Assembly (NCBI GenBank): GCA_050014755.1
Contig: JBEKCS010000010.1
Location: 6,936-70,935 of the forward strand
DNA: 64,000 nt
Source of the DNA: Bog-756 sp050014755
GTDB taxonomy: Bacteria > Actinomycetota > Acidimicrobiia > Acidimicrobiales > RAAP-2
Reading direction: 5' to 3'
The position numbers and the translations under genes were made by a program. Of this stretch, positions 36,716 through 45,984 are shown piece by piece (the first letter of the stretch is position 1; every line of letters starts with the position of its first letter). The notes below the pieces were generated by a model that searched no databases, was not told the origin of the DNA, and saw nothing but the letters and a program-made list of their open reading frames with translations.

Positions 36716-37459
36716 TCAGGCGTCGACCAGGACGGTGCGGCGGAGGTGGTCCACCGCTTCGACGACGCCGAGGGAGGCGGCCAGCTCGTCGTAGGAGCCG
36801 TACTCGAGCCGCAGGGCGGCCAGGAACTGCTCCATCGTCTCGGGGACCACGTGGAGGATGGCCGGCGCGAAGCGCTCGACGGCCTCCTGTGCCTCGGGGT
36901 ACTCCGCCTTCAGGCGGACGAGGAGCCGCTCCATGGCCGCGGCCGAGAGGGCGTAGTCCTCGACGATCGTCTCGTCGGGGATCCCCAGGAAGGCCAGCAC
37001 CAGAGCCGAGAGGACGCCGGTGCGATCCTTGCCGGCGCTGCAGTGCATCACCGCGGGCAGGGCGTCGGCGGAGGCCAGCACGTCGATGGCCTCGGTCAGC
37101 ACGTTTCCGCCCTCGGCGACCATGGACCCGTACCGGGTGGCCACGTAGGCCGCCTCCCCCCAGTCGGGGAGCTCCTCGGGAGCCGGGAGCACGTCGGTGA
37201 GCGGGAGGCTCACGTACCGCACGGGGACCTCGTCGACCGGGAAGCTGCCGCGCTGCTCGGCCTCGTCCAGGGTACGCAGGTCGATCACCGTGGTGAGGCC
37301 GAGTTCAGTCAGCTGGCTCCGGTCCGAGTCGGTCAGCTTGTTCAGTCCGTCGGCACGGAAGAGGTGTCGCCAGGCCACCATCCGGCCGTCCGCCGTGCGG
37401 TAACCCCCGAGATCGCGGAAGTTGACACAGCCCTCGAACTCGAGGGTCCTGGCCGGCAC
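36716..37459 (-). CDS. Tyrosine/serine protein phosphatase (PF13350-like)
   Basis: 247 residues. The protein-tyrosine-phosphatase loop is intact: MHCSAGKDRTGVLSALV (Cys nucleophile and Arg). The N terminus NFRDLGGYRTADGRMVAW and DLRTLDEAEQRG with general features of the actinobacterial Y-phosphatase-3 family support this. It lacks a signal peptide, so it is cytoplasmic. The likely start is GTG 37459, ten bases after the rpmA stop. The substrate is unknown. Confidence 0.9.
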   Translation of the reverse strand: MPARTLEFEGCVNFRDLGGYRTADGRMVAWRHLFRADGLNKLTDSDRSQLTELGLTTVIDLRTLDEAEQRGSFPVDEVPVRYVSLPLTDVLPAPEELPDWGEAAYVATRYGSMVAEGGNVLTEAIDVLASADALPAVMHCSAGKDRTGVLSALVLAFLGIPDETIVEDYALSAAAMERLLVRLKAEYPEAQEAVERFAPAILHVVPETMEQFLAALRLEYGSYDELAASLGVVEAVDHLRRTVLVDA

Positions 37460-37469
37460 GCGGTCCGGC

Positions 37470-37724
37470 TCAGTCGCCGGGGACGACGTCGACCAGCTTG
37501 CGGCCCTTGCGGCTCGCGAACTGGACGGTCCCGTCCGCCAGGGCGAACAGGGTGTCGTCCTTCCCGAGGCCGACGTTGAGCCCGGGGTGGAAGCGGGTGC
37601 CGCGCTGGCGCACGATGATCGCCCCGCTGCGCACCTCGGTACCGCCGAAGACCTTGACCCCGAGGCGCTGGGCGTTCGAGTCGCGACCGTTCCTGGTGGA
37701 TCCGCCACCTTTGGTCTTGGACAT
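37470..37724 (-). CDS. rpmA: 50S ribosomal protein L27
   Basis: 84 residues, normal length. The N terminus SKTKGGGSTRNGRDSNAQRL reaches the peptidyl-transferase centre; FGGTEVRSGAIIVRQRGTRFHPG follows. No N-terminal cleavage extension of the Firmicutes type. The start is ATG 37724 with AAGGAG upstream. It follows rplU, as in nearly all bacteria. Confidence 0.97.
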   Translation of the reverse strand: MSKTKGGGSTRNGRDSNAQRLGVKVFGGTEVRSGAIIVRQRGTRFHPGLNVGLGKDDTLFALADGTVQFASRKGRKLVDVVPGD

Positions 37725-37840
37725 GTCTGGTGCTCCTTGTGGTCGGGCGAGAAGTTGTCTGGCGAGAAGTGGCGGTCCGCCGGAAGGCCCGGCGGTACGG
37801 CCCCACCGCCTGGCGGGTCCGCCCGGCGGTGGTCGGTCGA

Positions 37841-38152
37841 TCAGCCTGCGCTGATGCCGGTAATGGCGATGGTCGAGTACCGCTGCCGGTGGCCCCACCG
37901 GGTGCTCTGGTTCGACTTGTTCTTGTAGGTGAAGCCGCGGATCTTGGGACCGAGTTCCTCGCCCTTCACCGTCGCGGTGACCGTGGCCCCGGCCAACTGA
38001 GCCGGCGTGGCCAGGACCGTCTCCCCGTCGACGACCAGGACGGGCTCGAAGGTCACCTCCGTGCCTGGCTCCTCGCCCAGCAGTTCCACCCGAAGCTCCT
38101 GGCCCTCGGCCACTCGCTCCTGCTTGCCTCCGGTTTTGATCACTGCGTACAT
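37841..38152 (-). CDS. rplU: 50S ribosomal protein L21
   Basis: 103 residues, normal length. MYAVIKTGGKQERVAEGQ at the N terminus and TYKNKSNQSTRWGHRQRYS with basic C-terminal region are typical. ATG 38152 has no good Shine-Dalgarno but a TAGGCT box 9 bases upstream, whose TAG is also the stop codon of the upstream RNase gene. Confidence 0.97.
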   Translation of the reverse strand: MYAVIKTGGKQERVAEGQELRVELLGEEPGTEVTFEPVLVVDGETVLATPAQLAGATVTATVKGEELGPKIRGFTYKNKSNQSTRWGHRQRYSTIAITGISAG

Positions 38153-38161
38153 AGGGATGAC

Positions 38162-38167
38162 AGCCTA
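38162..38167 (-). promoter_or_regulatory. -10 box for near-leaderless rplU-rpmA
   Basis: TAGGCT with 9 bases to the rplU ATG. Its first three bases are the TAG stop codon of the RNase E/G gene, so stop and promoter share sequence. Confidence 0.5.
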
Positions 38168-40237
38168 CAGCTCCGGGTCGTCAAATACTATTCCCCGGCC
38201 CTGACAGAGCTCGCAGGTGGTCGACATCGACTCGATCAGGCCCTCCGAGACCCGCTTCCGGGTCATCTCCACCAGGCCCAGCTCCGAGATGTCGAATACC
38301 TGGGTACGGGTCTTGTCCCTGGCCAGCGCGGTGCGCAGGGCGCTCCCCACCTTGTCCCGGTTCTCCCGGATCTCCATGTCGATGAAGTCGATGACGATGA
38401 TTCCCCCGATGTCCCGCAGCCTGAGCTGCCGGGCCACCTCGTCGGCCGCCTCGAGGTTGTTCCGGTAGACGGTCTCCTCCAGGTTGGTGGTCCCCACGTT
38501 CTTGCCGGTGTTGACGTCGATGACGGTCAGCGCCTCGGCCCGGTCGATCACCAGGGAGCCACCCGACGGGAGGTACACCTTGCGGTCGAGCGCCTTGTGC
38601 AGCTGCTCGTGGACGTGGAAGCGCTCGAAGATCGGGAGCGCCTCGGCCTCGGTGTCGTAGTACTCGACACGATCGGCCAGCTCGGGGTTCACGGCGCCCA
38701 CGTAGTCCCTGACCTGCTCGTAGAGGGCCCAGTCGTCGATCACCACCGCCCGGTATTCACGGTTGAGCTCCTCTCGGATCACCCGCACGGCGATGGCCGG
38801 TTCCCGGTAGAGGAGGGCCGCCCCCTGGCCCTTCCGTGCGTCGGCGGCGATCGTGTCCCACTGGTCGACGAGACGCTGGACGTCCAGGCTCAGCTCCTCG
38901 GCACTGGCCCCGGCGGCCGCGGTGCGCACGATGAGACCGTGGCCCTCGGGGCGGACCGCGTCCACGATCCGGCGGAGACGCTTGCGCTCGGCGTCGTCGA
39001 GTCGCTTGGAGATCCCGTAGGCGGACGAGTTGGGGACCAGCACGACGAACCGGCCGGGGAGGGAGACCTCCTGGGTGAGCCGGGCGCCCTTGGCCCCGAT
39101 CGGGTTCTTGGTGACCTGGCAGAGGATGGTCTGGCCGGGCTTGAGCAGCTGCTCGATCCGGGGCTGGCCACCGCCCTTGCCCGACTCCACGTCGTCGAGG
39201 TCGTAGCGGACGTCGCCGTGGTACAGCACCGCGTTCTTCGGGGTGCCGATGTCGATGAAGGCGGCTTCCATGCCGGGCAGGACGTTCTGGACCCGGCCCC
39301 GGTAGATGTTGCCGTCGATCTGGGTGGCGTCGTCGGAGGCCCGGGAGATGTAGTGCTCGACCAGGGTCCGCCCCTCGAGCAGCGCGATCTGGGTCATCTC
39401 CGGACGGACGTGGACGCAGATCTGATAGCGGCCCACCGCCTTGCCCCGGCGCTCGCGGCCGCCCCGGCGTCCTTCACCCCGGGTTCCGCCCTCGCCCTTG
39501 CCCCCCATATCGGACCTGGCTCCGGCCGGCGCCGAACGGGGGGTGGGTGCGGTGGCGGCCGCTCCTGCCGCCCCGCCCCCGGACCGCGAACCCCCGCCGC
39601 CGCCGCCGCCTCCCGACGAGCGCTGCCGGCCGCGGCCGCCACCGGACCGAGACGGCGCCTGCGCGGGCGCCGCCACCCCGGCGGGTGCAGGACGGGTGTC
39701 GCCGATGGAGGGGCGGGTGTCGCCGATCCTCGGACGTTCGGCCGGGATCGCCGTCCCCGCGTCCCCGGCCGCAGACACCGCCGGCACCGATGCCGGCGCG
39801 GCGGGAACGGCCCGGGATGCCGGTCCGCTGCCTCGGTCCGAGGGATCCGTGGGCGTTGCATCGCCGTCGCCGTCGCCACCTGTGGCCGTGGCGTCCGGGC
39901 CGCCGGCTCCGCCCGTGCGGCTGCGCCCCCGGCCTCCGCGCGATCCCCGTCTGCGCTTGGTGCCGGTTCCCGCCCTCGTCGTCGACTCGCCGTCCGCGGA
40001 GTCCGCGGACCCCTGTGGACCCGATCCGCGGGCAGGCGGGCTCCCATCCGACGTGTCGGTCGCCGCTCCGGCGGACGGATCGTGGCCGGCGCGTGCTCCG
40101 CCGGTCCGGGCGTCAGCGGGGCGCGCCGCCTCCAACGTCCGGTCCGGGACCTTGGTTGGGGCGTCCGTCACGGTGGGTGCCGGCGACGTGGAGGCCTCCG
40201 TGGCCTCGGGCGTCTGCCCGATAGGTGCTTCTGACAT
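38165..40237 (-). CDS. rne: Ribonuclease E/G family protein
   Basis: 690 residues. Endoribonuclease for mRNA decay and rRNA/tRNA processing. The first 265 or so residues are Ala/Pro/Gly/Ser-rich with Arg-rich patches, likely disordered. The S1 domain follows (NIYRGRVQNVLPGMEAAFID). The RNase H-like and DNase I-like core includes NVGTTNLEETVYRNNLEAAD and GGIIVIDFIDM (metal-ligand Asp). The Zn-link is TTCELCQGRG at the end. So the extension is N-terminal, as in other actinobacterial RNase E/G, and there is no E. coli-type C-terminal scaffold. ATG 40237 has GAAGGGA before it. Confidence 0.95.
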   Translation of the reverse strand: MSEAPIGQTPEATEASTSPAPTVTDAPTKVPDRTLEAARPADARTGGARAGHDPSAGAATDTSDGSPPARGSGPQGSADSADGESTTRAGTGTKRRRGSRGGRGRSRTGGAGGPDATATGGDGDGDATPTDPSDRGSGPASRAVPAAPASVPAVSAAGDAGTAIPAERPRIGDTRPSIGDTRPAPAGVAAPAQAPSRSGGGRGRQRSSGGGGGGGGSRSGGGAAGAAATAPTPRSAPAGARSDMGGKGEGGTRGEGRRGGRERRGKAVGRYQICVHVRPEMTQIALLEGRTLVEHYISRASDDATQIDGNIYRGRVQNVLPGMEAAFIDIGTPKNAVLYHGDVRYDLDDVESGKGGGQPRIEQLLKPGQTILCQVTKNPIGAKGARLTQEVSLPGRFVVLVPNSSAYGISKRLDDAERKRLRRIVDAVRPEGHGLIVRTAAAGASAEELSLDVQRLVDQWDTIAADARKGQGAALLYREPAIAVRVIREELNREYRAVVIDDWALYEQVRDYVGAVNPELADRVEYYDTEAEALPIFERFHVHEQLHKALDRKVYLPSGGSLVIDRAEALTVIDVNTGKNVGTTNLEETVYRNNLEAADEVARQLRLRDIGGIIVIDFIDMEIRENRDKVGSALRTALARDKTRTQVFDISELGLVEMTRKRVSEGLIESMSTTCELCQGRGIVFDDPEL

Positions 40238-40258
40238 CGAATTCCCTTCTCAAACTGC

Positions 40259-41083
40259 TCACGACGCACGCTCCATGGCGTGCATGGCGCGGTCTGCTCC
40301 GGCCGGGACGACCCGGCCGAGGAGCGGCTCCTGACGGAGTCCGTCGCGCTCGATCCATTGTTGTGTCCTGCAGGCCCGGTCGAGGACCGGGGTACTTCCG
40401 GGCAGGCCGTCGGGCGCCGTCCCTCCTGGAGATGGTTCGCCCCGTCCGGCCGACACCGCGATCAGCCCACGGACCAGCTCCACGGGACGTACTCCGCGCG
40501 GCTGGGTGGAGAGCTCGGCGACCAGTCCGACCGTCCGTCCGGTCAGGTCGGAGGCACTGTCGGCTTCCTCGCCGGCCACCGAGAGGGCGAGGACCGAAGG
40601 ACGGAGGTCGTCGAGTTCATGGCGACCCTTGCGCTCGCGCACGATGGGCACGGTGTCGGCCGCCAGCAGGGACTCCACCCGGGCTGCCAGTTCGTCCCCG
40701 GTGATCCCGGTGAGTCGCATGGTCCACGAGCACGAGGTCACCATCTGCTGGAGCGAGTCCTTCGACCGCTCCACCACGACCGCCTCCTCGACCCCGATCC
40801 CTTCGGGCAGCAGCGCCCCGAGCGTGGCCGGGAGCGAGGCCACGGCGATACCGGCCTCCACCGCCCGTGTCGGGTCGAGGGCGACGTCGAGGTACTCGGC
40901 CAGGGACTCGGCGCCCGTGGGCAGGGCGAGCCCGAAGCTGAGCTGGGGCCTCGGCGAGAACCCCTCGGTGTAGGCGAGGGGCAGGCCGGCCCGTCGCAGG
41001 GCCCGCTCCCACATCCGGGCGACGTCGCGTTGGCTGGTGAACCGGATCTTGCCGAGCTTGGAGAAGCGGAAGCGGATACGCAC
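40259..41083 (-). CDS. TIGR03936/DUF2344 radical-SAM-linked protein
   Basis: 274 residues. The start RIRFRFSKLGKIRFTSQRD and the segment GLPLAYTEGFSPRPQLSFGLALP are the signature of the family that always accompanies TIGR03960 radical SAM proteins; the function is unknown. It starts at GTG 41083, one base after that partner, so the two are coupled, and it ends just before the RNase E/G gene. This triple is common in actinobacteria. Confidence 0.9.
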   Translation of the reverse strand: MRIRFRFSKLGKIRFTSQRDVARMWERALRRAGLPLAYTEGFSPRPQLSFGLALPTGAESLAEYLDVALDPTRAVEAGIAVASLPATLGALLPEGIGVEEAVVVERSKDSLQQMVTSCSWTMRLTGITGDELAARVESLLAADTVPIVRERKGRHELDDLRPSVLALSVAGEEADSASDLTGRTVGLVAELSTQPRGVRPVELVRGLIAVSAGRGEPSPGGTAPDGLPGSTPVLDRACRTQQWIERDGLRQEPLLGRVVPAGADRAMHAMERAS

Positions 41084-41084
41084 C

Positions 41085-43124
41085 TCAGCTCCTCCCCTCT
41101 GCCGCCATCGCCACGGCGCTCCCACCCGGCCCGGAGGCCGGGGCGGCGCCGGACGGCGCCGAGGACAGGAATCGTACCGGCACCTGGCCCCCGGACGAGA
41201 GATCCTGCCCGGTTCCCTGGCTGCCCCCCGCCGGGGGGACCGCCGAAGCCACCACGTGCTCGACCCCGTAGCCGGTGCAGGCCCCGCAGTCGTAGCACGG
41301 GGTCCAGCGGCAGTCGGGGAGCCCGTGCTCGGCCAGGGCGTCCTTCCAGTCCTGCCAGAGGAAGTCCCGGTGGAGACCGGCCGAGATGTGGTCCCAGGGC
41401 AGGACCTCGTCCTCGGTCCGGTGGCGGTAGACGGCGTCCTCCAGGGTCATCCCGTGGGCCGAGAGGGCATCGGTCCACAGGTCCAGGTCGAAGTACTCGG
41501 ACCACTCCTGGAACGTTCCGCCGTTGCGCCACACCTGTTCGATGACCTCGCCCATCCGCCGGTCGCCCCGGCTCACGATGCCCTCGGCGGCCGTGGCCTT
41601 CGGGTCGTGCCACCGGACGGTCAGGCCCCGCACCGGCCGGGCCGCGTCGCGAAGCAGGTGGACCTTGCGGGTCAGCTCCTCGATGGTGTTCTGGCCGAAC
41701 CACTGGAACGGGGTCTGCACCTTGGGCACGAAGCCGCCCACCGAGGCGACCACCGCGACCGACGAGTGGTAGCGCTTGCCGATGGCCACGCACTGCTTGG
41801 CCAGGGTCACGATACCGAGGGTGTCCTCGTCCGTCTCGGTAGGCAGCCCGATCAGGAAGTAGAGCTTGACCCGCTTCCACCCTTGGCTGAACGCGGCGTC
41901 CACCGCGGCGTAGAGGTCCTCCTCCACGATGAGCTTGTTGATGACCTGGCGCATCCGCCAGGTCCCCCCCTCGGGGGCGAAGGTGAGCCCGGTCCGCCGG
42001 ACCCGCTGGATCTGGGCGGCCGTGCCCACCGTGAACGCGTCGACCCGCAGGCTGGGCAGGCTCACCGACACCTGTCCGGAGCACGACGGGTCGTCGATGA
42101 TCCCGGTGACGGTCTCCTCGATGCCGGAGTAGTCGGCACTGGACAGCGAGGTCAGCGCCACCTCGTCGTACCCGGTGCGCTCGAGGCCGGAGCTGACCAT
42201 GGTGCGGACCTGGTCGGCGGGGCGCTCGCGCACCGGGCGGGTGATCATGCCGGCCTGGCAGAACCGGCAGCCCCGGGTGCAACCCCGGAACAGTTCGACG
42301 TTGAGCCGGTCGTGGACCACCTCGATCAGGGGGACCAGCTGCTGGCGGGGGTAGGGCCACTCGCCAAGGTCGGCGATGGTCCGCTTCTCCACCCGCTCCG
42401 GCGTGTCGGCGAACCGGGGGGTGACCCCGGCCAGGCGCCCGGTGGCCTCGTCGTAGGCCACGTCGAAGCAGGACGGCACGTAGACCCCGGGCACCCGGGA
42501 GAGGGCACGGAGCAGCGCTGCCCGGTCCGGACCGCCGTCGGGACTCCCGGCCCCACCCCGCCCCGGCCCGGTGCGGAATGCGGCCAGTACCTCGTTGAGC
42601 TCCCCGACCACCTCCTCGCCGTCGCCCAGGACGAAGCAGTCGACGAAGTCGGCCAGGGGCTCGGGGTTGAAGACGCAGTGGCCGCCGGCGACGACCACCG
42701 GATGGTCGTCGGTGCGCTCCGCACTCCGCACCGGCACGCCGGCCAGGTCGATGAGGTTGAGGACGTTGGTGTAGACCAGCTCGGCCGACAGGTTGAAGGC
42801 GATCACGTCGAAGCCGGCGGCACCCAGGTGGTTCTCGACCGAGAACAGCGGGATCCCGGCACCCCGCATGGCCGCCTCCATGTCCACCCACGGGGCGTAG
42901 GACCGTTCGGCCACCGCGTCGGTGCGCTCGTTGAGGATCTCGTAGAGGATCTGGAGACCCTGGTTGGGCAGTCCGACCTCGTACGTGTCCGGGTAGACGA
43001 GCAGCCACGACACCACATCGGCACCGTGCTCGACCTGTTGGGCGCCGAGCTCACCCCCGATGTACCGGGCCGGCTTCGTGACCTGGGCGAGGAGCGGCTC
43101 GATCTGTGGCCAGAGAGACTCCAT
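41085..43124 (-). CDS. TIGR03960-family radical SAM protein
   Basis: 679 residues. A B12-binding-like N-terminal domain has YPDTYEVGLPNQGLQILYEILN and VVAGGHCVFNPEPLADFVD. The radical SAM motif CTRGCRFCQ (CxxxCxxC) is near residue 280. The C-terminal part has another Cys cluster CYDCGACTGYG, a possible second metal site. The last 45 residues are Gly/Ser/Ala-rich. The family resembles MiaB/YgiQ-type enzymes but its substrate is unknown; a role in RNA modification is often suspected because of its neighbours. ATG 43124 has GGAGGGG close upstream. Confidence 0.92.
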   Translation of the reverse strand: MESLWPQIEPLLAQVTKPARYIGGELGAQQVEHGADVVSWLLVYPDTYEVGLPNQGLQILYEILNERTDAVAERSYAPWVDMEAAMRGAGIPLFSVENHLGAAGFDVIAFNLSAELVYTNVLNLIDLAGVPVRSAERTDDHPVVVAGGHCVFNPEPLADFVDCFVLGDGEEVVGELNEVLAAFRTGPGRGGAGSPDGGPDRAALLRALSRVPGVYVPSCFDVAYDEATGRLAGVTPRFADTPERVEKRTIADLGEWPYPRQQLVPLIEVVHDRLNVELFRGCTRGCRFCQAGMITRPVRERPADQVRTMVSSGLERTGYDEVALTSLSSADYSGIEETVTGIIDDPSCSGQVSVSLPSLRVDAFTVGTAAQIQRVRRTGLTFAPEGGTWRMRQVINKLIVEEDLYAAVDAAFSQGWKRVKLYFLIGLPTETDEDTLGIVTLAKQCVAIGKRYHSSVAVVASVGGFVPKVQTPFQWFGQNTIEELTRKVHLLRDAARPVRGLTVRWHDPKATAAEGIVSRGDRRMGEVIEQVWRNGGTFQEWSEYFDLDLWTDALSAHGMTLEDAVYRHRTEDEVLPWDHISAGLHRDFLWQDWKDALAEHGLPDCRWTPCYDCGACTGYGVEHVVASAVPPAGGSQGTGQDLSSGGQVPVRFLSSAPSGAAPASGPGGSAVAMAAEGRS

Positions 43125-43133
43125 GTCCCCTCC

Positions 43134-43139
43134 ATCCTA
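43134..43139 (-). promoter_or_regulatory. Possible -10 box for the radical SAM gene
   Basis: TAGGAT, 9 bases before ATG 43124. Unlike the clean leaderless cases the spacer itself contains GGAGGGG, so the evidence is mixed. Confidence 0.3.
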
Positions 43140-43199
43140 GGACCCTCCCGGGCAAGCCACCGACCGCCGCCGCAGCGCCCCGGGCCGCCCCGACGCCGG

Positions 43200-45386
43200 T
43201 CAGCCCGGGATCGTGGTGGTGGTCGACGTTGCCGACGCCGCCGGGAGCGAGGGAAGGGACACCGGGGTGGTGCTCTTGACGGCCGCCTGCGGCGGCGGCA
43301 CGACCACGGGACCGATCGGGTGGTCGGCCAGGTAGGCGTAGATGTCCCGGACCACCGGAGCGGCGGCCGTGGCACCGTATCCGGCCTGGTCGATGACGCA
43401 GACCACCACGTACTGGGGGTCGGCCGTAGGCCCGAACCCGATGAACCAGGCGGTCGGTTCCTTGCCGGGGACCGTGTCGGCCGTGCCCGTCTTGCCGGCG
43501 AGCCCGCCGGGGAAGTCGAGCCCCTCGAACGTCGAGTACCCGGTGCCGTGGGGGTTCTGGACCACTCCGGTGAACCCGGCCAGGAGAGCCTGGTAGGTCG
43601 ACGACGACAGGGCCACATGGCCGGTGACCTGCGGGGCGATCCGCTTGACCAGCTGACCCGACGGGGTCACCACGGCAGCGGCCACCTCGGGGGCGTACCG
43701 GGTGCCCCCGTTGGCGAACGTGGCGTAGGCGACGGCCTGCTCGATCGGGGTGACGTAGGTACCCCCCTGCCCGAAGGCCATCTCGATGTTGTCACCCGTA
43801 TACCAGGTGGTGTGCGGAAAGGCGACGGGTGCCTCGGCGTGGAGCTTGATCCGCACCGCCTGGCTGTCGACCCGTCCCTGGGCCTCGCCGGGGAGGTCGA
43901 TCCCGGTCAGCTCCCCCAGGCTGTACTCGGCGGCCTGGTTCTGGATCGGGGTCGGGCCGTACTGGGCCTGCTGGGAGTAGAAGAGGTAGCCCAGGTTGTA
44001 GAAGAAGTCGTCGCTCGACACGGTCAGGGCCATCGACACGTTGTAGTCGCCGGGAGGGTCGCCGGCGCTGTTGTGGAAGGTGCAGGTCGTGCTGCCGTAC
44101 AGGCAGTCGGGCGTGGTGAAGGAGCCCCTGTCGTCGTAGTAGTAGCCGGGAGTGATCAGACCGGTCTGGAGAGCGGCGGTGGCCGTGTTGAGCTTGAACG
44201 TCGAGCCCGGGATGTACAGGCCGTCGATGGCCCGGTTGAGCAGCGGCTCGTTGTTGGCCGGGTCGGACAGGGAGCTGTACTCGGGTTGGGTGATGCCACC
44301 TACCCACACCTTCGGGTCGTAGCTCGGGTACGACGACATGGCGTAGACCGCTCCGGTCTGGGGACTCATGACGATGACGGCACCGCCGGTGGGCTGCGGG
44401 TAGCAGCCCGTGTTGTTGTCACATTGCGGATCGTAGGTCTGCCGCAGGGCGAGGATCTGGGTGGCCAGCGCATTGTCCGCCACCTGCTGGAGATTGGTGT
44501 CGATATTGGTGACGATGTCGTCCCCCGCGGTGGGCGCGGTCTTCTTGAGGACGCCGGCCACCTGTCCCTCCGGGTTGACCTCGAGCTGCTGGCTGCCCGC
44601 GATGCCGCGCAGCTCCGTCTCGTACTGGTACTCCAGTCCCGACTGCCCGAACGGGTCGCCGGCCTCGTAGCCCTGCGAGGCCCGCGATGCCAGCTCGGCG
44701 CTGTTGATCGTCCCGACGTAGCCGAGCACCTGGGCCGCCGGGTAGAACCCCTGGGCCGGTCCGGGCAGCTCGGTCTGGGGGTAGTGGCGCTGGATCGACT
44801 GCACGGTGGCGACTCCGGGGAACTCCGACTGGTGCTCCCGGATGTAGATGACGTCGGAGAGGGGCGCGTCGGAGAGGACGGGGACCGGCTTGTACAGGCT
44901 GAACTGGGAGCTGTCGAGCGCCTGGTCGATGGTGGCCGGGCTCAGCCCGAGCACGGCGGCCAACCGATCGACGATCGACGGATCGTTCTGGGCCACCACC
45001 CGGTCGAGGGTGATCTGCTCGGTGACCACGTTGTCGACCAGCGGGTTCCCGTTGCGGTCCAGGATGAGCCCCCGGGTCGGGGTGATCGGGACCACTCGGA
45101 TCTGGTTGGCCGTCACCGCCTGGGCGGCGGCCGGGGCCTGGAGGACCTGCAGGGCCCACAGGCGGAGCCCGAGGAGGGCGAAGAGCGCCACCATGAAGAG
45201 TCCCACGATCCTCAGCCGGAGCCCCGGCCGGGCCTCGGTCGTGTCGGGCGCGTCGAAGATGGCGTCCACCGAGAACCGGCTCGGGCGCATCTTCGGCTGG
45301 CGGGCCTTGGAACGGGCCGGCCTGGCACCGGTCGGCGACCGGAAGACGCTCTTGTCGCCGAAGGGATGGCGCAGGGATCGGCTCAC
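43200..45386 (-). CDS. mrdA: Penicillin-binding protein 2 (MrdA), peptidoglycan transpeptidase
   Basis: 728 residues. Class B PBP for cell elongation. A basic cytoplasmic N terminus of about 55 residues, one membrane segment (LRIVGLFMVALFALLGLRLW), then a dimerisation domain with PTRGLILDRNGNPLVDN. The transpeptidase has YIPGSTFKLNTA (SxxK, Ser near residue 395), the SSDDFFYNLG motif, and GLAGKTGTAD. The C terminus is Thr/Pro-rich. The start is GTG 45386. It lies downstream of mreBCD, forming an elongasome cluster. Confidence 0.95.
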   Translation of the reverse strand: MSRSLRHPFGDKSVFRSPTGARPARSKARQPKMRPSRFSVDAIFDAPDTTEARPGLRLRIVGLFMVALFALLGLRLWALQVLQAPAAAQAVTANQIRVVPITPTRGLILDRNGNPLVDNVVTEQITLDRVVAQNDPSIVDRLAAVLGLSPATIDQALDSSQFSLYKPVPVLSDAPLSDVIYIREHQSEFPGVATVQSIQRHYPQTELPGPAQGFYPAAQVLGYVGTINSAELASRASQGYEAGDPFGQSGLEYQYETELRGIAGSQQLEVNPEGQVAGVLKKTAPTAGDDIVTNIDTNLQQVADNALATQILALRQTYDPQCDNNTGCYPQPTGGAVIVMSPQTGAVYAMSSYPSYDPKVWVGGITQPEYSSLSDPANNEPLLNRAIDGLYIPGSTFKLNTATAALQTGLITPGYYYDDRGSFTTPDCLYGSTTCTFHNSAGDPPGDYNVSMALTVSSDDFFYNLGYLFYSQQAQYGPTPIQNQAAEYSLGELTGIDLPGEAQGRVDSQAVRIKLHAEAPVAFPHTTWYTGDNIEMAFGQGGTYVTPIEQAVAYATFANGGTRYAPEVAAAVVTPSGQLVKRIAPQVTGHVALSSSTYQALLAGFTGVVQNPHGTGYSTFEGLDFPGGLAGKTGTADTVPGKEPTAWFIGFGPTADPQYVVVCVIDQAGYGATAAAPVVRDIYAYLADHPIGPVVVPPPQAAVKSTTPVSLPSLPAASATSTTTTIPG

Positions 45387-45447
45387 GGGCGATCAGTATC
45401 CCAAGCCGGCGACCGTCGCGAACCGCGGCCCGGCGCGTTCCCGGCCG

Positions 45448-45984
45448 TCATCGCGCCGTGCCCACCCCGGCGTCGGAGGTGGGCATCCCCTCCGTCGACG
45501 ACGTGGCCATCCCCCACGACATGAGGCGCATGGCCGGGACGGCCAGCACGGCGTTGGCGACGGCCACCACCACCATGATCCGGATCAGGGCCACATGCAG
45601 CATCTGGGGCTGACCCAGTACCGAGCCGAGAGCCCCGTAGGTGACCTCGTAGAGGGCGCTCCCGCCCAGGGCGACCATCGGGGCCAGCCACCACGCGGTG
45701 CGGTCCACGGCGATCGTGGCCAGCCCCACGGCGAAGCCCAGGAGACAGCCGACCAGCGCCGACAGGCCGAACGGGGTGGGGAGGAAGAGGTCGGCCACGA
45801 GTCCCGTCCCGAATCCGATGGTCGCCCCGCGGGACGGCCCGCCGATGATGCCGGCGAGGACCGGCAGGAGCACCATGACGTCGGGGTGGACGCCGCCCAC
45901 CCGCAGGTCGAGCATGACGGTCTCCTGGACCACCACGAAGACGAAGACGACCAGCGACAGACGGGCCGCATCGCGCCCGGTCAC
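45448..45984 (-). CDS. mreD: Rod shape-determining protein MreD
   Basis: 178 residues with five or so membrane segments and the MreD features VQETVMLDLRVGGVHPDVMVLL and ADLFLPTPFGLSALVGCLLGF. It is part of the elongation machinery that links MreB with peptidoglycan synthesis. GTG 45984 is chosen as start because it overlaps the mreC stop as GTGA; an upstream GTG at 45999 would add five residues. Confidence 0.9.
   Translation of the reverse strand: MTGRDAARLSLVVFVFVVVQETVMLDLRVGGVHPDVMVLLPVLAGIIGGPSRGATIGFGTGLVADLFLPTPFGLSALVGCLLGFAVGLATIAVDRTAWWLAPMVALGGSALYEVTYGALGSVLGQPQMLHVALIRIMVVVAVANAVLAVPAMRLMSWGMATSSTEGMPTSDAGVGTAR

Noticed and set aside
41037..45524. Open frame of about 1495 codons on the plus strand
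   Set aside because: It is antisense to the radical SAM, mrdA and neighbouring genes; the translation is rich in His/Asp/Arg/Gly from reversed codons and has no domain.
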